This document shows, one piece after another, positions 54,188 through 63,205 of a stretch of DNA of 64,000 bases. This DNA comes from Stenotrophomonas maltophilia (GTDB lineage Bacteria > Pseudomonadota > Gammaproteobacteria > Xanthomonadales > Xanthomonadaceae). How positions within the stretch are numbered: position 1 is the stretch's first letter; every line of letters starts with the position of its first letter. Position numbers and translations under genes: made by a program. The stretch covers positions 248,001-312,000 of the forward strand of contig NZ_NEQV01000005.1 in NCBI RefSeq assembly GCF_002799245.1, given 5' to 3'. Below the pieces are notes generated by a model, which had not been told where the DNA came from, made no database searches, and worked only from the letters and a program-made list of their open reading frames with translations.

Positions 54188-55987
54188 CTATCTCTGCGCC
54201 GGCACAAACTGCTCGCGTACCGCTTTGGCCAGCAGGTCCGGCGGCAGCAGGCCCTGGTCGATGAGGAAGTTGTTGAATGCAAGGCGGTTGAACCGGCTGC
54301 CCAGCGCGATCTCGGTTTCCATGCGCAGCTCGAGAATGCGGCTGTAACCGTAGAAATAGGCGCCTGCCTGGCCCGGTGCGTTGAAGGTGTAGCGGTCGAG
54401 CTCCTGCTGGGTCATCGCCTCGGACAGGCCGACGTCGTCGCGCAGGATGCGTGCAGCGGCGGCCCGGTCGATCTGGCCCAGGTTGATCATCGGATCAAGC
54501 ATGGCCCGTGCTGCGCGCATCAGGCGGAACTGCAGGGCGATGAACTGGCCGTCGAGGGGTTCGTACGGAACCATCTCCGCTTCGGTGTACAGCGCCCATC
54601 CCTCGATGTTGACGGAATTGAACGCGAACAGGGTGCGCGCCAGTGAGACACCACGCTCGATCATCGCGGTGAACTGCAGCTCGTGGCCCGGCCGTCCCTC
54701 GTGGGCGGACATCGTCCAGCGGGCGGCATCGAAGTTGAAGTCGTCGTAGTGCAGCGTATTGCCGTTGGCGGTGGCCAATGCGACCGGCAGGACAAACTGG
54801 CCCTGCTGCCCGGTGTTGCCGACCAGCGGCGCAGGCAGCAGATGCGGGGCCTGCACCACGGCTGATTCCGCCGGGGTGCCCAGGCGGACGATCATCGGCC
54901 GGTGCGGCAGGTCGACGATGCGCTGGGTGCGGATGATGGGTTCGATGACCCCGATGGCCTGCTGATAGCGCGCGACCAGCTGTTCGTCGGGGATGGCGTG
55001 TTTCTTCAGGGCGCGGACCACTGCAATGGGATCGTACGGATCGGCGACCTGCAATCCATGTTCCTTGACCACCCGGGGCGCCAGCTGCCGCATCGCTGCG
55101 CGTGTTTCCATGAACTCCACCTGCGCGCGCCGTACCAGCAGTTGCGGATCGATGTCGATGCCGATCTGCCGGAGCTGATTGGCATACAGCGCCGGTGGCA
55201 GGCGGGTGTCCGCGCGCGCTTCGGGCAGCACCGTGGTTCGCACCCACAGGCGGTAGTCCTGCAACTGTGCTTCCATCAACGCCAGGCTGGCTTCGGCGCC
55301 GGGCTGCGGGTAACGGGTGAACAGGGCGCGGATGCCGGTGATGTAGGTATCGACGTTGGCCAGCGCCTGCTCAATTTCTGCCTTGGAGGGGCGAAGCAAC
55401 GCGCGATCAGTTGCGCGCTCGGCGTAGCGGGCCTTGGCCAGGCCGGTGAACGGTAGCGTTGCGCCGTCCTGCCCTACGTAGCGCTGCAGGCGTTGCAGCG
55501 CGAATGCGCGGCGTTCGGGCGTGGCCTGTTCGGAGAGCAGTGTGCGCAGGCCATTGAACATGATCTGCGGCGCATCGCGCCAGGGCAATGACAGTTGCTC
55601 GTTGAGCTGGCTGCTGGCAATGGCCTCGTCGGCGGCGCGGATCATGATGTCCAGGTCCTGACGGACGTTCGGGTCCTGTTCGTTGGCCTGCTGTGCTTTC
55701 AGTCTGTCGCGTGCCATCGCGCTGGCGGCGCGGAAGCGCGCAGGGAAGCCGGGCAGCAGGTCGGTGATGAGATGGTCGTAGCCGGGGATCCCCATGAACG
55801 ACATGTCCTCGGGCCCAAACGGTGCCTGTGCATCGAGCAGGATCTGTGCGTACTGGTTGCTTCGGGTGACCCAGGCGGCCGACGACGTGCTGCTTGGCTG
55901 CACCTCGGCCGCGTGGATGGGAGCTGCGGCGAGGGTGCATGATGCCGGGAGGGAGAGCGCGATCACGAAAAGCAGGGAGCGGTTCAT
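54188..55987 (-). CDS. DUF885 family exported zinc peptidase-like protein
   Basis: A 599-aa protein with an N-terminal signal sequence (hydrophobic residues 4-22, likely cleavage near IHA|AE). DUF885 proteins resemble carboxypeptidase-like metallopeptidases; the metal motif here is HEGRPGHELQF (H-E-x4-H) with a downstream IEGWALYTEAEM glutamate. Length is typical. The ATG at 55987 is chosen as the only start with a signal peptide; the open frame upstream runs antisense through the acetyltransferase gene. Confidence 0.88.
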   Translation of the reverse strand: MNRSLLFVIALSLPASCTLAAAPIHAAEVQPSSTSSAAWVTRSNQYAQILLDAQAPFGPEDMSFMGIPGYDHLITDLLPGFPARFRAASAMARDRLKAQQANEQDPNVRQDLDIMIRAADEAIASSQLNEQLSLPWRDAPQIMFNGLRTLLSEQATPERRAFALQRLQRYVGQDGATLPFTGLAKARYAERATDRALLRPSKAEIEQALANVDTYITGIRALFTRYPQPGAEASLALMEAQLQDYRLWVRTTVLPEARADTRLPPALYANQLRQIGIDIDPQLLVRRAQVEFMETRAAMRQLAPRVVKEHGLQVADPYDPIAVVRALKKHAIPDEQLVARYQQAIGVIEPIIRTQRIVDLPHRPMIVRLGTPAESAVVQAPHLLPAPLVGNTGQQGQFVLPVALATANGNTLHYDDFNFDAARWTMSAHEGRPGHELQFTAMIERGVSLARTLFAFNSVNIEGWALYTEAEMVPYEPLDGQFIALQFRLMRAARAMLDPMINLGQIDRAAAARILRDDVGLSEAMTQQELDRYTFNAPGQAGAYFYGYSRILELRMETEIALGSRFNRLAFNNFLIDQGLLPPDLLAKAVREQFVPAQR

Positions 55988-56182
55988 GGGGCATCCGTCG
56001 CGGGTGGTTCGCCGCAGGTTCGGCGGCGGTACTGACGGTGAACAGCGCTGGAAGTCACCTGGACTTCCGACTGCTTCAGTCCGGTACAGGTGGCCGCTGC
56101 CGCGGGGCGCTAGACTGCTTGAACCGGCCGACGACCCCGGCACTCCCGGGCTGGGGTTCGTGGAATGACAGGAGTGGAAGAC

Positions 56183-56707
56183 ATGGCTGAAGCAGGAAAG
56201 GACACCTTGAACATCCGCCGTGCCAGCGTGGCCGATGCGCCCGCGGTGCTGATGCTCTTCGACGAAGTCATCGCGTGGTTCGTGTCGATCGGCAATCTGC
56301 AGCAATGGGGCAGCGAGCCGTGGTCGACGATGCCGCGCCGGATCACCCAGGTGACCGAAGCGTGCGCGCTGCCGGATGCATGGGTGGCGCAGAACGAGCA
56401 GGGTGAAGTGCGTGCGTTCCTGGCGCTGGGCGAGTCGATGCCCTATGTGCCTGCGCCCACTGGGCCGGAACTGTATGTGCGGGTCGTGGTGGCCTCGCGT
56501 GATGTGCGCGTGCGCGGCATCGGCCGCCGCTTGATGGCGTTTGCCGACGAGCAGGCGCGCGCTGCCGGACTGGATCATCTGCGTGTGGATTGCTATGGCG
56601 GAGGCAGCGGCGACCTGGTGCGCTTCTATGAATCCTGCGGCTATGCGCGCATCGCGCCGTTCAATGTGGACGGCTGGCCGGGGATGCTGCTGGGGCGGCA
56701 GCTCTGA
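56183..56707 (+). CDS. GNAT family N-acetyltransferase
   Basis: A 174-aa GNAT protein. The acetyl-CoA loop is VRGIGRRLMAFADEQARAAG, and the C-terminal LVRFYESCGYARI completes the fold. The substrate is unknown. ATG 56183 has GGAG 11 nt upstream; ATG 56165 in the same frame would add six residues. It is divergent from the DUF885 gene. Confidence 0.85.
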   Translation: MAEAGKDTLNIRRASVADAPAVLMLFDEVIAWFVSIGNLQQWGSEPWSTMPRRITQVTEACALPDAWVAQNEQGEVRAFLALGESMPYVPAPTGPELYVRVVVASRDVRVRGIGRRLMAFADEQARAAGLDHLRVDCYGGGSGDLVRFYESCGYARIAPFNVDGWPGMLLGRQL

Positions 56708-56801
56708 CGCGGCTGCGTCATTCCGTCGCAGCCTGCGTGCAGGAAACGGTACATCGGTTCGGCGCTAGAGTAGGGAGAACCCCTCCAGGAAGGAGCAATG
56801 C

Positions 56802-58571
56802 ATGTACTACAGCAGTGGCAACTACGAAGCCTTCGCGCGCCCGCGCAAGCCGGCGGGTGTCGATCGCAAGCGCGCATGGTTCGTTGGTTCGGGGCTGGCC
56901 TCGCTGGCCGGTGCGGCGTTCCTGGTGCGCGATGGTCGCATGGCCGGTGAGCGCATCACGATTCTTGAGCAGCAGCAGATTGCCGGCGGCGCGCTGGATG
57001 GCCTGGAAGTGCCGGAGAAGGGTTTCGTGATCCGCGGCGGGCGCGAGATGGAGGACCATTTCGAGTGCCTGTGGGACCTGTTCCGCTCGATTCCGTCGCT
57101 GGAGATTGACGATGCCAGCGTGCTGGACGAGTTCTACTGGTTGAACAAGGATGACCCGAACTATTCGCTGCAGCGCGCCACCATCCATCGCGGCGAGGAT
57201 GCACATACCGACGGCCTGTTCACCCTGAGCGAGCAGGCGCAGAAGGACATCATCGCGCTGTTCCTGGCCACCCGGCAGGAGATGGAAAACAAGCGCATCA
57301 ACGAGGTGCTGGGCCGCGACTTCCTGGACAGCAACTTCTGGCTGTACTGGCGCACCATGTTCGCGTTCGAGGAATGGCACTCGGCGCTGGAGATGAAACT
57401 GTACCTGCATCGCTTCATCCACCATATCGGTGGCCTGCCGGATTTCTCGGCGCTGAAGTTCACCAGGTACAACCAGTACGAATCGCTGGTGCTGCCCCTG
57501 GTGAAGTGGCTGCAGGACCAGGGTGTGGTGTTCCAGTACGGCACCGAGGTGACCGACGTCGACTTCGATCTGGCGGCGGGCCGCAAGCAGGCCACGCGCA
57601 TCCACTGGACGCGCGAGGGCGTGGCGGGTGGCGTGGATCTGAGCGCGGATGACCTTGTTTTCATGACCATCGGTTCGCTGACCGAGAACTCGGACAACGG
57701 CGACCACCACACCGCTGCGCGCTTGAACGAAGGCCCGGCGCCGGCCTGGGACCTGTGGCGCCGCATCGCCGCCAAGGACGAGGCCTTTGGCCGCCCGGAT
57801 GTATTCGGCGCGCATATACCGGAAACCAAGTGGGAATCGGCGACGGTGACCACGCTGGATGCACGCATTCCCGCCTACATCCAGAAGATCGCCAAGCGCG
57901 ACCCGTTCAGTGGCAGGGTGGTGACCGGCGGCATCGTCAGCGTGCGCGACTCGCGCTGGCTGATGAGCTGGACGGTGAACCGGCAACCGCATTTCAAGAA
58001 CCAGCCCAGGGACCAGATCGTGGTCTGGGTGTATTCGCTGTTCGTGGATACGCCGGGCGACTACGTGAAGAAGCCGATGCAGGAGTGCACCGGCGAGGAG
58101 ATCACCCGCGAGTGGCTGTACCACCTGGGTGTGCCGGTGGAGGAGATCGATGAACTGGCCGCAACCGGCGCCAGGACGGTGCCGGTGATGATGCCGTACA
58201 TCACCGCGTTCTTCATGCCGCGCCAGGCCGGCGACCGCCCGGACGTGGTGCCGGACGGGGCGGTGAACTTCGCCTTCATCGGCCAGTTCGCCGAATCGAA
58301 GCAGCGCGACTGCATCTTCACCACCGAATACTCGGTGCGCACGCCGATGGAAGCGGTATACACGCTGCTGGATATCGAACGCGGCGTGCCGGAGGTGTTC
58401 AATTCCACCTACGACGTGCGCTCGCTGCTGGCCGCGACCGGTCGCCTTCGCGATGGCAAGGAACTGGACATCCCCGGGCCGGCGTTCCTGCGCAACCTGC
58501 TGATGAGCAAGCTGGACAAGACCCAGATCGGTGGGCTGCTGCGCGAGTTCAAGCTGGTGCAGGAGGACTGA
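56802..58571 (+). CDS. ohyA: Oleate hydratase
   Basis: A 589-aa FAD-dependent enzyme that adds water across the cis-9 double bond of oleate to give 10-hydroxystearate. The FAD motif is WFVGSGLASLAGAAFLVRDG (about residues 26-45); RGGREMEDHFECLWDLFRSIPSLE and NYSLQRATIHRGED are family signatures, and FIGQFAESKQRDCIFTTEYSVRTPMEAVYTLL the conserved C-terminal block. It may detoxify host unsaturated fatty acids. AAGGAGC lies about 8 nt upstream of the ATG. Confidence 0.95.
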   Translation: MYYSSGNYEAFARPRKPAGVDRKRAWFVGSGLASLAGAAFLVRDGRMAGERITILEQQQIAGGALDGLEVPEKGFVIRGGREMEDHFECLWDLFRSIPSLEIDDASVLDEFYWLNKDDPNYSLQRATIHRGEDAHTDGLFTLSEQAQKDIIALFLATRQEMENKRINEVLGRDFLDSNFWLYWRTMFAFEEWHSALEMKLYLHRFIHHIGGLPDFSALKFTRYNQYESLVLPLVKWLQDQGVVFQYGTEVTDVDFDLAAGRKQATRIHWTREGVAGGVDLSADDLVFMTIGSLTENSDNGDHHTAARLNEGPAPAWDLWRRIAAKDEAFGRPDVFGAHIPETKWESATVTTLDARIPAYIQKIAKRDPFSGRVVTGGIVSVRDSRWLMSWTVNRQPHFKNQPRDQIVVWVYSLFVDTPGDYVKKPMQECTGEEITREWLYHLGVPVEEIDELAATGARTVPVMMPYITAFFMPRQAGDRPDVVPDGAVNFAFIGQFAESKQRDCIFTTEYSVRTPMEAVYTLLDIERGVPEVFNSTYDVRSLLAATGRLRDGKELDIPGPAFLRNLLMSKLDKTQIGGLLREFKLVQED

Positions 58572-58583
58572 GCAGGAAGGAGG

Positions 58584-58613
58584 GAGGCAGCCGGCGAGGG
58601 CATCGGCTGCCTC
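58584..58613. terminator. Hairpin between oleate hydratase and convergent SDR gene
   Basis: GAGGCAGCCG-N10-CGGCTGCCTC is a perfect 10-bp stem. It lies 13 nt past the hydratase stop and 7 nt before the convergent gene's stop. No clear T run, so termination strength is uncertain. Confidence 0.6.
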
Positions 58614-58619
58614 AAGGTC

Positions 58620-59459
58620 TTACGCTACGCTGTCGGTCGAACGGCTCAGCTGTTCCCACGCGTCGATGCTGTTGGCCATCGATTCCAGTTTCGCGCGTAC
58701 CAGCTGCAGCGCATCACTGCCCAGCAGCAGATGGCTGGGCGGTGCATCGCTGTCGATGATCTGCAGCATGGCCTGTGCGGCCTTCACTGGATCGCCCGGC
58801 TGGTGGCCGCTCTTTGCCTCGCGCGCGCTGCGGATGGGGTCGAACAGCGCGTCGTAGTCTTCAATGCTGCGCGGTGCCCGCACCATCGAGCGGCCCGCCC
58901 AGTCGGTGCGGAACGAGCCCGGGGCGACGGCGGTGACGTGGATGCCGAACGGCGCGACTTCCTTGCCGAGCACGTCGCTGATGCCTTCCAGTGCGAACTT
59001 GCTGCCGCAGTACCAGGCGATGCCGGGCATCGTGATGAAGCCGCCCATGGAGGTGATGTTGAGAATGTGGCCGCGGTGCCGCGCGCGCATGTGTGGCAGC
59101 ACGGCCTTGATCATTGCAGCCGGCCCGAACACGTTCACTTCGAACTGCTGCCGCAGCTCGGCCAGCGTGGATTCTTCGAGGATGCCTTCGTGGCCGTAGC
59201 CGGCGTTGTTGACCAGCACGTCGATGGCGCCGACGTGGGTTTCGACATCGTCGATGAGTGCATCGATGGCGTCGGCATCGGTGACGTCCAGCAGGCGGCC
59301 GAAGGCGCGACCCGGCGCGAGGGCTTCAAAATCCTGGCGGGCGGTTGCGTTGCGCACGGTGCCGACCACGCGATGGCCGGCCAGCAGTGCCTGCTGGGCA
59401 AGGGCACGGCCGAAGCCGCTGCTGACGCCGGTGATGAGAAAGAGGCGGGATGCGGGCAT
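58620..59459 (-). CDS. Short-chain dehydrogenase/reductase
   Basis: A 279-aa classical SDR. NAD(P) motif GVSSGFG at 11-17, NNAGYGHEG, and the active-site YCGSK preceded by NITSMGGF. It belongs to the oxidoreductase group typically described as retinol-dehydrogenase-like with a long C-terminus. It is divergent from an AraC regulator with about 100 nt between, a frequent pairing. Confidence 0.88.
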   Translation of the reverse strand: MPASRLFLITGVSSGFGRALAQQALLAGHRVVGTVRNATARQDFEALAPGRAFGRLLDVTDADAIDALIDDVETHVGAIDVLVNNAGYGHEGILEESTLAELRQQFEVNVFGPAAMIKAVLPHMRARHRGHILNITSMGGFITMPGIAWYCGSKFALEGISDVLGKEVAPFGIHVTAVAPGSFRTDWAGRSMVRAPRSIEDYDALFDPIRSAREAKSGHQPGDPVKAAQAMLQIIDSDAPPSHLLLGSDALQLVRAKLESMANSIDAWEQLSRSTDSVA

Positions 59460-59560
59460 GTGATGGACTCACGTTGGACAGGGTTTGCACGTTAGTGCTT
59501 GAGCATTCCCGGTCCCAGGCCTAGGATTCGCCCATTCTTGCCTATTCCTCTGGAGCGCCC

Positions 59561-60511
59561 GTGCCGGTGGTCGATTCCCTGCAACCGCAGGTGCAGGCAC
59601 GCATGGTCGGCCTGCTGAAGACATTGGCGGTGCAGGAGGGCTATACGCTCACGCCGCTGCCGGGGGTACGGCTGCTGCGATCCGACCGCGCTTTGGCACG
59701 CACGCCGGTGTTGTATGACCCCGGCATCGTGATCGTCTGCCAGGGCGTGAAGCGCGGCTACCTCGGCGGGCAGGTCTACCAGTACGACGCGCAGCACTAC
59801 CTGGCGGTGTCGGTGCCGGTGCCGTTCACGATGGAAACCGAAGCATCGGCAGACGCACCGCTGCTGGCGATCTACCTGCACCTGGACCTGCAGATGGCGG
59901 CGGACCTGCTGATTGAACTGGGTGAGCAACCGGGCATGAGCGAAGCGCCGGCGCAGAGCATGATGTCCAGCCCGATGCAGGCGCCGATGCAGGCCACGGT
60001 GCTGCGCCTGCTGGAGGCGCTGGCCGATCCGCTGGAGGCTGCGGTGCTCGGGCCGTCGCTGGTGCGTGAGCTGTATTTCCGCGTGCTGACCGGTGCACAG
60101 GGGGGCGCGATGCGCGAGGCGCTGGCCATGCGCGGGCGCTTCGGCAGCATCGGCAGGGTGCTGCGCACGATCCACGCGGCGTATGACACCGCGCTGGACG
60201 TGGCGCAGCTGGCCGCCGAGGCCGGTATGAGCGCGGCGACCTTCCACGACCACTTCCGCGCGATGACCGGTACGTCGCCGATGCAGTACGTGAAATCGAC
60301 CCGGCTGCATCAGGCGCGGTTGCTGATGCTTCGGCAGGGGATGACGGCGGAGGCTGCGTCACTGGCGGTGGGGTATGCCAGCCCGTCCCAGTTCAACCGC
60401 GAGTTCAAGCGGTTGTTCGCGTTGCCACCGGCGGCCGAGGTCGCGCGGATGCGGCGGAGTTTCGCGCTGCCACCATCGCCAGCGGATGCGGTGTACGTGT
60501 CGTCGCATTGA
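59561..60511 (+). CDS. AraC family transcriptional regulator
   Basis: A 316-aa regulator. The N-terminal AraC_N-type domain (residues ~35-190: YDPGIVIVCQGVKRGYLGG, LAVSVPVPFTMETEA) precedes two C-terminal HTHs (LDVAQLAAEAGMSAATFHDHFRAMTGTSPMQYVKSTRLHQARLLM and ASLAVGYASPSQFNREFKRLFALPPAAE). The start is a GTG at 59561. It is divergent from the SDR gene, its likely target. Confidence 0.9.
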   Translation: MPVVDSLQPQVQARMVGLLKTLAVQEGYTLTPLPGVRLLRSDRALARTPVLYDPGIVIVCQGVKRGYLGGQVYQYDAQHYLAVSVPVPFTMETEASADAPLLAIYLHLDLQMAADLLIELGEQPGMSEAPAQSMMSSPMQAPMQATVLRLLEALADPLEAAVLGPSLVRELYFRVLTGAQGGAMREALAMRGRFGSIGRVLRTIHAAYDTALDVAQLAAEAGMSAATFHDHFRAMTGTSPMQYVKSTRLHQARLLMLRQGMTAEAASLAVGYASPSQFNREFKRLFALPPAAEVARMRRSFALPPSPADAVYVSSH

Positions 60512-60545
60512 GGGGCTGACGAGGATCGCCCTGTTTTTTCTGCAA

Positions 60546-60598
60546 GCCGGCCAGCGGCCGGCACTACCGGGGCGGCGGCAGGCGGCCGGCACTACCGG
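60546..60598. repeat. Two direct REP-like units, GCCGGCCAGCGGCCGGCACTACC type
   Basis: GCCGGCCAGCGGCCGGCACTACC is followed by GCGGCAGGCGGCCGGCACTACC in the same orientation. The units end in CTAC(C), so they are GTAG-type repeats read on the minus strand, but head-to-tail rather than inverted. Confidence 0.7.
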
Positions 60599-60634
60599 CG
60601 GGGGTGGTAGGGGTGGGGTATTGACTGGATGTCT

Positions 60635-60648
60635 ACCTACTAGTAGGT
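60635..60648. promoter_or_regulatory. TetR operator overlapping the promoter of its own gene
   Basis: ACCTACTAGTAGGT is a perfect 14-bp palindrome. TTGACT at 60621-60626 (-35) and TAGGTT at 60644-60649 (-10) are 17 nt apart, so the operator covers the -10. The regulator ATG at 60657 is only 7 nt past the -10 hexamer. An identical palindrome precedes the membrane protein gene at 61336. Confidence 0.8.
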
Positions 60649-60656
60649 TATGTCCA

Positions 60657-61244
60657 ATGAAAGAGTCGCTCTCGCCCAAGGCCCAGGAGATCCTGGCCCA
60701 TGCCCGCTCGTTGCTGGAAGCCGGTGGTTACAACGGTTTCAGCTACGCCGACGTGTCGGCGCGGGTGAACATCAGCAAGGCCAGCATCCATCACCATTTC
60801 CCCAGCAAGGCAGACTTGGTGCGCACCGTGGTTGAACTGTACCGGGCCGAGGCGCGCGAAGGCCTGGCCTTGCTGGACCGGCAGCTGGGCGACCCGCTGC
60901 AGGAGCTCAATGCCTATGTGGACTACTGGTCCAGCTGTATTGCAGGCGGCACGTCTTCGTTCTGCATCTGCGCGATGCTGGCCGCCGAGGCGCCGTTGAT
61001 TCCGGCCGAAATCGCCGAGGAAGTGCGCGGCCATTTCGAGGACCTGAGCGGCTGGTTGGCGGTGACGCTGGAGAAGGGGGCGGCAATGGGCCAGCTGCAG
61101 TTGCAGGGCTCGGCGGCCGATGAAGCCAAGGCGTTCATGTCATCGGTGCACGGCGCCATGCTGGCCGCGCGTAGCTTCGGAGATGCGGCCACGTTCGCGA
61201 CGCTGGCCCGGCTGGCCATCGCGCGGGTGAGCGTGACCGCCTGA
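60657..61244 (+). CDS. TetR family transcriptional regulator
   Basis: A 195-aa TetR regulator with an N-terminal HTH (AQEILAHARSLLEAGGYNGFSYADVSARVNISKASIHHHFPSKADLV) and a helical C-terminal domain containing the C-x-C pair SFCICAMLAAEAPLI, which could sense electrophiles or metals. There is no Shine-Dalgarno, and the promoter spacing predicts an mRNA that begins at or within a few nt of the ATG. It probably represses itself and the downstream membrane protein. Confidence 0.9.
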   Translation: MKESLSPKAQEILAHARSLLEAGGYNGFSYADVSARVNISKASIHHHFPSKADLVRTVVELYRAEAREGLALLDRQLGDPLQELNAYVDYWSSCIAGGTSSFCICAMLAAEAPLIPAEIAEEVRGHFEDLSGWLAVTLEKGAAMGQLQLQGSAADEAKAFMSSVHGAMLAARSFGDAATFATLARLAIARVSVTA

Positions 61245-61298
61245 CGTGCGTGTGGTGGGCCGGCGGCGACGCGGGCCTTTTATTTGCATCAACAACCT

Positions 61299-61312
61299 AC
61301 CTACTAGTAGGT
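61299..61312. promoter_or_regulatory. Second copy of the TetR operator
   Basis: ACCTACTAGTAGGT, identical over all 14 bp to the copy at 60635-60648, lies 23 nt upstream of the membrane protein ATG. This defines a minimal two-gene regulon. Confidence 0.8.
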
Positions 61313-61335
61313 ATATTCCAGCAACGGAGATTCCC

Positions 61336-61830
61336 ATGGCACATCCCCTTACCCTCCTCGGAGCGATCCACACCGCCATCAGCCTGGTGCCGATCCTGGC
61401 CGGGCTGCATGGCTTCATCCGCCACCGGGCGATCGATCCCGCCGCGCGCTCGGGCAAGGTCTATCTGATCGGCCTGGTGCTGTCGGTGGCGACCTCGTTC
61501 ACTGTGTCCAGCACCGGCGGGCTCAACCCGGGCCACGCGTTCGGGGTAATCGTGCTGCTGGTGGCGTTCGGCGGCGTGCTGGTGGCACGACTGCGTTTCC
61601 TGGGACGGCTGGCGGCATACCTGTCGACCTTTGCGCTGTCTTTCAGCTTCCTGTTGTCGCTGGTGCCGGGGGTGAATGAAACACTGACGCGGTTGCCGGT
61701 GGCGCATCCGCTGGCGGCGGCGCCGATGGCACCGGTGGTGCTGCAGACATTGCTGGGATGCCTGGCCGTGTTCGTGGTCGGGTTTGCCGGGCAGTGCTGG
61801 CGGATCCATCGACGCGTCACGAAGCCGTGA
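61336..61830 (+). CDS. Small membrane protein in the TetR regulon
   Basis: A 164-aa protein with four or five hydrophobic helices (TLLGAIHTAISLVPILAGLHG, YLIGLVLSVATSFTV, FGVIVLLVAFGGVLV, AYLSTFALSFSFLLSL, VVLQTLLGCLAVFVVGFAG). Histidines in the first two helices (H12, H24, H28) recall DUF2306-like membrane proteins, but I do not assign it firmly. GGAG is 8 nt before the ATG at 61336; upstream codons in frame run through the operator. Regulation by the adjacent TetR is strongly suggested. Confidence 0.8.
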   Translation: MAHPLTLLGAIHTAISLVPILAGLHGFIRHRAIDPAARSGKVYLIGLVLSVATSFTVSSTGGLNPGHAFGVIVLLVAFGGVLVARLRFLGRLAAYLSTFALSFSFLLSLVPGVNETLTRLPVAHPLAAAPMAPVVLQTLLGCLAVFVVGFAGQCWRIHRRVTKP

Positions 61831-61864
61831 GCCATGCCGCTGCGCGATTGCCGGTCCCGCAGAA

Positions 61865-62866
61865 TCAGCAGCCAACCAACCTGTCGACACCGATGCCGCC
61901 CCTGTGCTGGCTGCGGTATTCGGTAGGGCTCGCATCGACCTGACCACGGAAGTGCCGGCGGAACGATTCCTGCGAACCGAATCCGGCCTGCTCGGCAATC
62001 CACTGCAGTGGCCGGTCCGTGGTTTCCAGCAGTTCACGGGCGAAGGCCACGCGCTCGCGGATCAGCCAGTCGATCGGCGACAGGCCGGTGGCTTCCAGGA
62101 ACTGCCGCTGCAGCGTGCGCTGGCTGAGCGCGGCCTGCTCGGCGAGGCTGCCAAGTGAGTGTGGCTCGCGCAGGTTGCGGCGCATCCATTCCATCAGCTT
62201 TGCCAGCCGCGTGGGCTCGCCATGGGGAATGGCGCGGCTGACGCGCTGGCTGCGTTCGGCATCGCGCCACGGCGCCAGTACCAGCCGTTCGGCCACCAGG
62301 TTGGCCACGCGCGCGCCGTAATCCTTGCGCACCAGGTGCAGCATCATGTCCATGCCGGTGGCCGAGCCGGCCGAGGTGATGATGCTGCCGGTATCCACGT
62401 ACAGCGCATCCTCGCGCACATCGATGCGCGGGAAGTCGCGCGCCAGTGCTTCGGTGAGCCGCCAGTGGGTGGTGGCCTGGCGGCCATCGAGCAGCCCGGC
62501 CCAGGCCAGCACGAACGCACCGGAGCAGATCGAGGCGATGCGCGCGCCGCGTGCATGGGCACGAATGAGTGCATCGAGCAGCGCCTGCGGCGGGCGCTCG
62601 CTGGGTTCGCGCCAACCAGGAATGACGATGGTGTCGGCGTCATCGACGCTGCTGAGATCGTAGGGGAGTTGGACCTGCGTGCCGCCAAGCATGCGCAGCG
62701 CACCGGGCTCAGCCGCGCACAGCTGGGTCCGGTACCAGGCCACGCCCAGTTCCGGCCGCACCGGTGCGAACAGGCCCACCGCGCAGCCGAATTCGAACAG
62801 CCCCTGGCCGTGGCAGGCAACGATGGCGACGAGCGGCGCGTTGGGATCGGCGGGTGGGCTGGGCAT
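61865..62866 (-). CDS. GlxA/FtrA family AraC-type regulator with DJ-1-like domain
   Basis: A 333-aa regulator: the N-terminal ~190 residues form a DJ-1/PfpI-like domain (VAIVACHGQGLFEFGCAVGLFAP, ASICSGAFVLAWAGLLDGRQATTHW), and the C-terminal AraC domain has two HTHs (HSLGSLAEQAALSQRTLQRQFLEATGLSPIDWLIRERVAFARELL and WIAEQAGFGSQESFRRHFRGQVDASPTEYR). Related proteins regulate amino acid, betaine or oxidative-stress genes. No adjacent target is evident; the neighbour downstream is convergent. Confidence 0.9.
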   Translation of the reverse strand: MPSPPADPNAPLVAIVACHGQGLFEFGCAVGLFAPVRPELGVAWYRTQLCAAEPGALRMLGGTQVQLPYDLSSVDDADTIVIPGWREPSERPPQALLDALIRAHARGARIASICSGAFVLAWAGLLDGRQATTHWRLTEALARDFPRIDVREDALYVDTGSIITSAGSATGMDMMLHLVRKDYGARVANLVAERLVLAPWRDAERSQRVSRAIPHGEPTRLAKLMEWMRRNLREPHSLGSLAEQAALSQRTLQRQFLEATGLSPIDWLIRERVAFARELLETTDRPLQWIAEQAGFGSQESFRRHFRGQVDASPTEYRSQHRGGIGVDRLVGC

Positions 62867-62959
62867 GGGTTGATGCTACGTGGGGCGGTGCGCGGCGCGG
62901 CGCACTGCGCAGGCATGAGGTGATGCCTGCGGGGTATATGCGGGGAGCTGTCCATCTCT

Positions 62960-63051
62960 GTAGAGCCGAGCCCACGCTCGGCTTGATGCTGGCAGAAGTG
63001 GAAGCACGTGATGCTATCGCGAAGTTCAGCCGAGCATGGGCTCGGCTCTAC
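62960..63051. repeat. SMAG-type REP dimer
   Basis: GTAGAGCCGAGCCCACGCTCGGCTT and the inverted unit ending GGCTCTAC are separated by about 40 nt. It fills the middle of the 339-nt divergent gap 62867-63205; the remaining sequence shows no recognised feature. Confidence 0.85.
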
Positions 63052-63205
63052 AGGGAGCAGCGCACCGGGACTGCTGCCTAACCTCATTACCAGCGGTCAT
63101 GTGGGTGGCCGGATATGACGGTTGGGTGACGTGATCCCGCCTGTCGCGGCAGGTGAACAGGCCCTTGAATGGAAGCGTGTTTCCGGCCCACCCCCACGAG
63201 CCCCC

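Noticed and set aside
55985-56578. N-terminal extension of the DUF885 gene by 197 codons
   Set aside because: The extension runs antisense through the GNAT gene; the ATG at 55987 gives a proper signal peptide.
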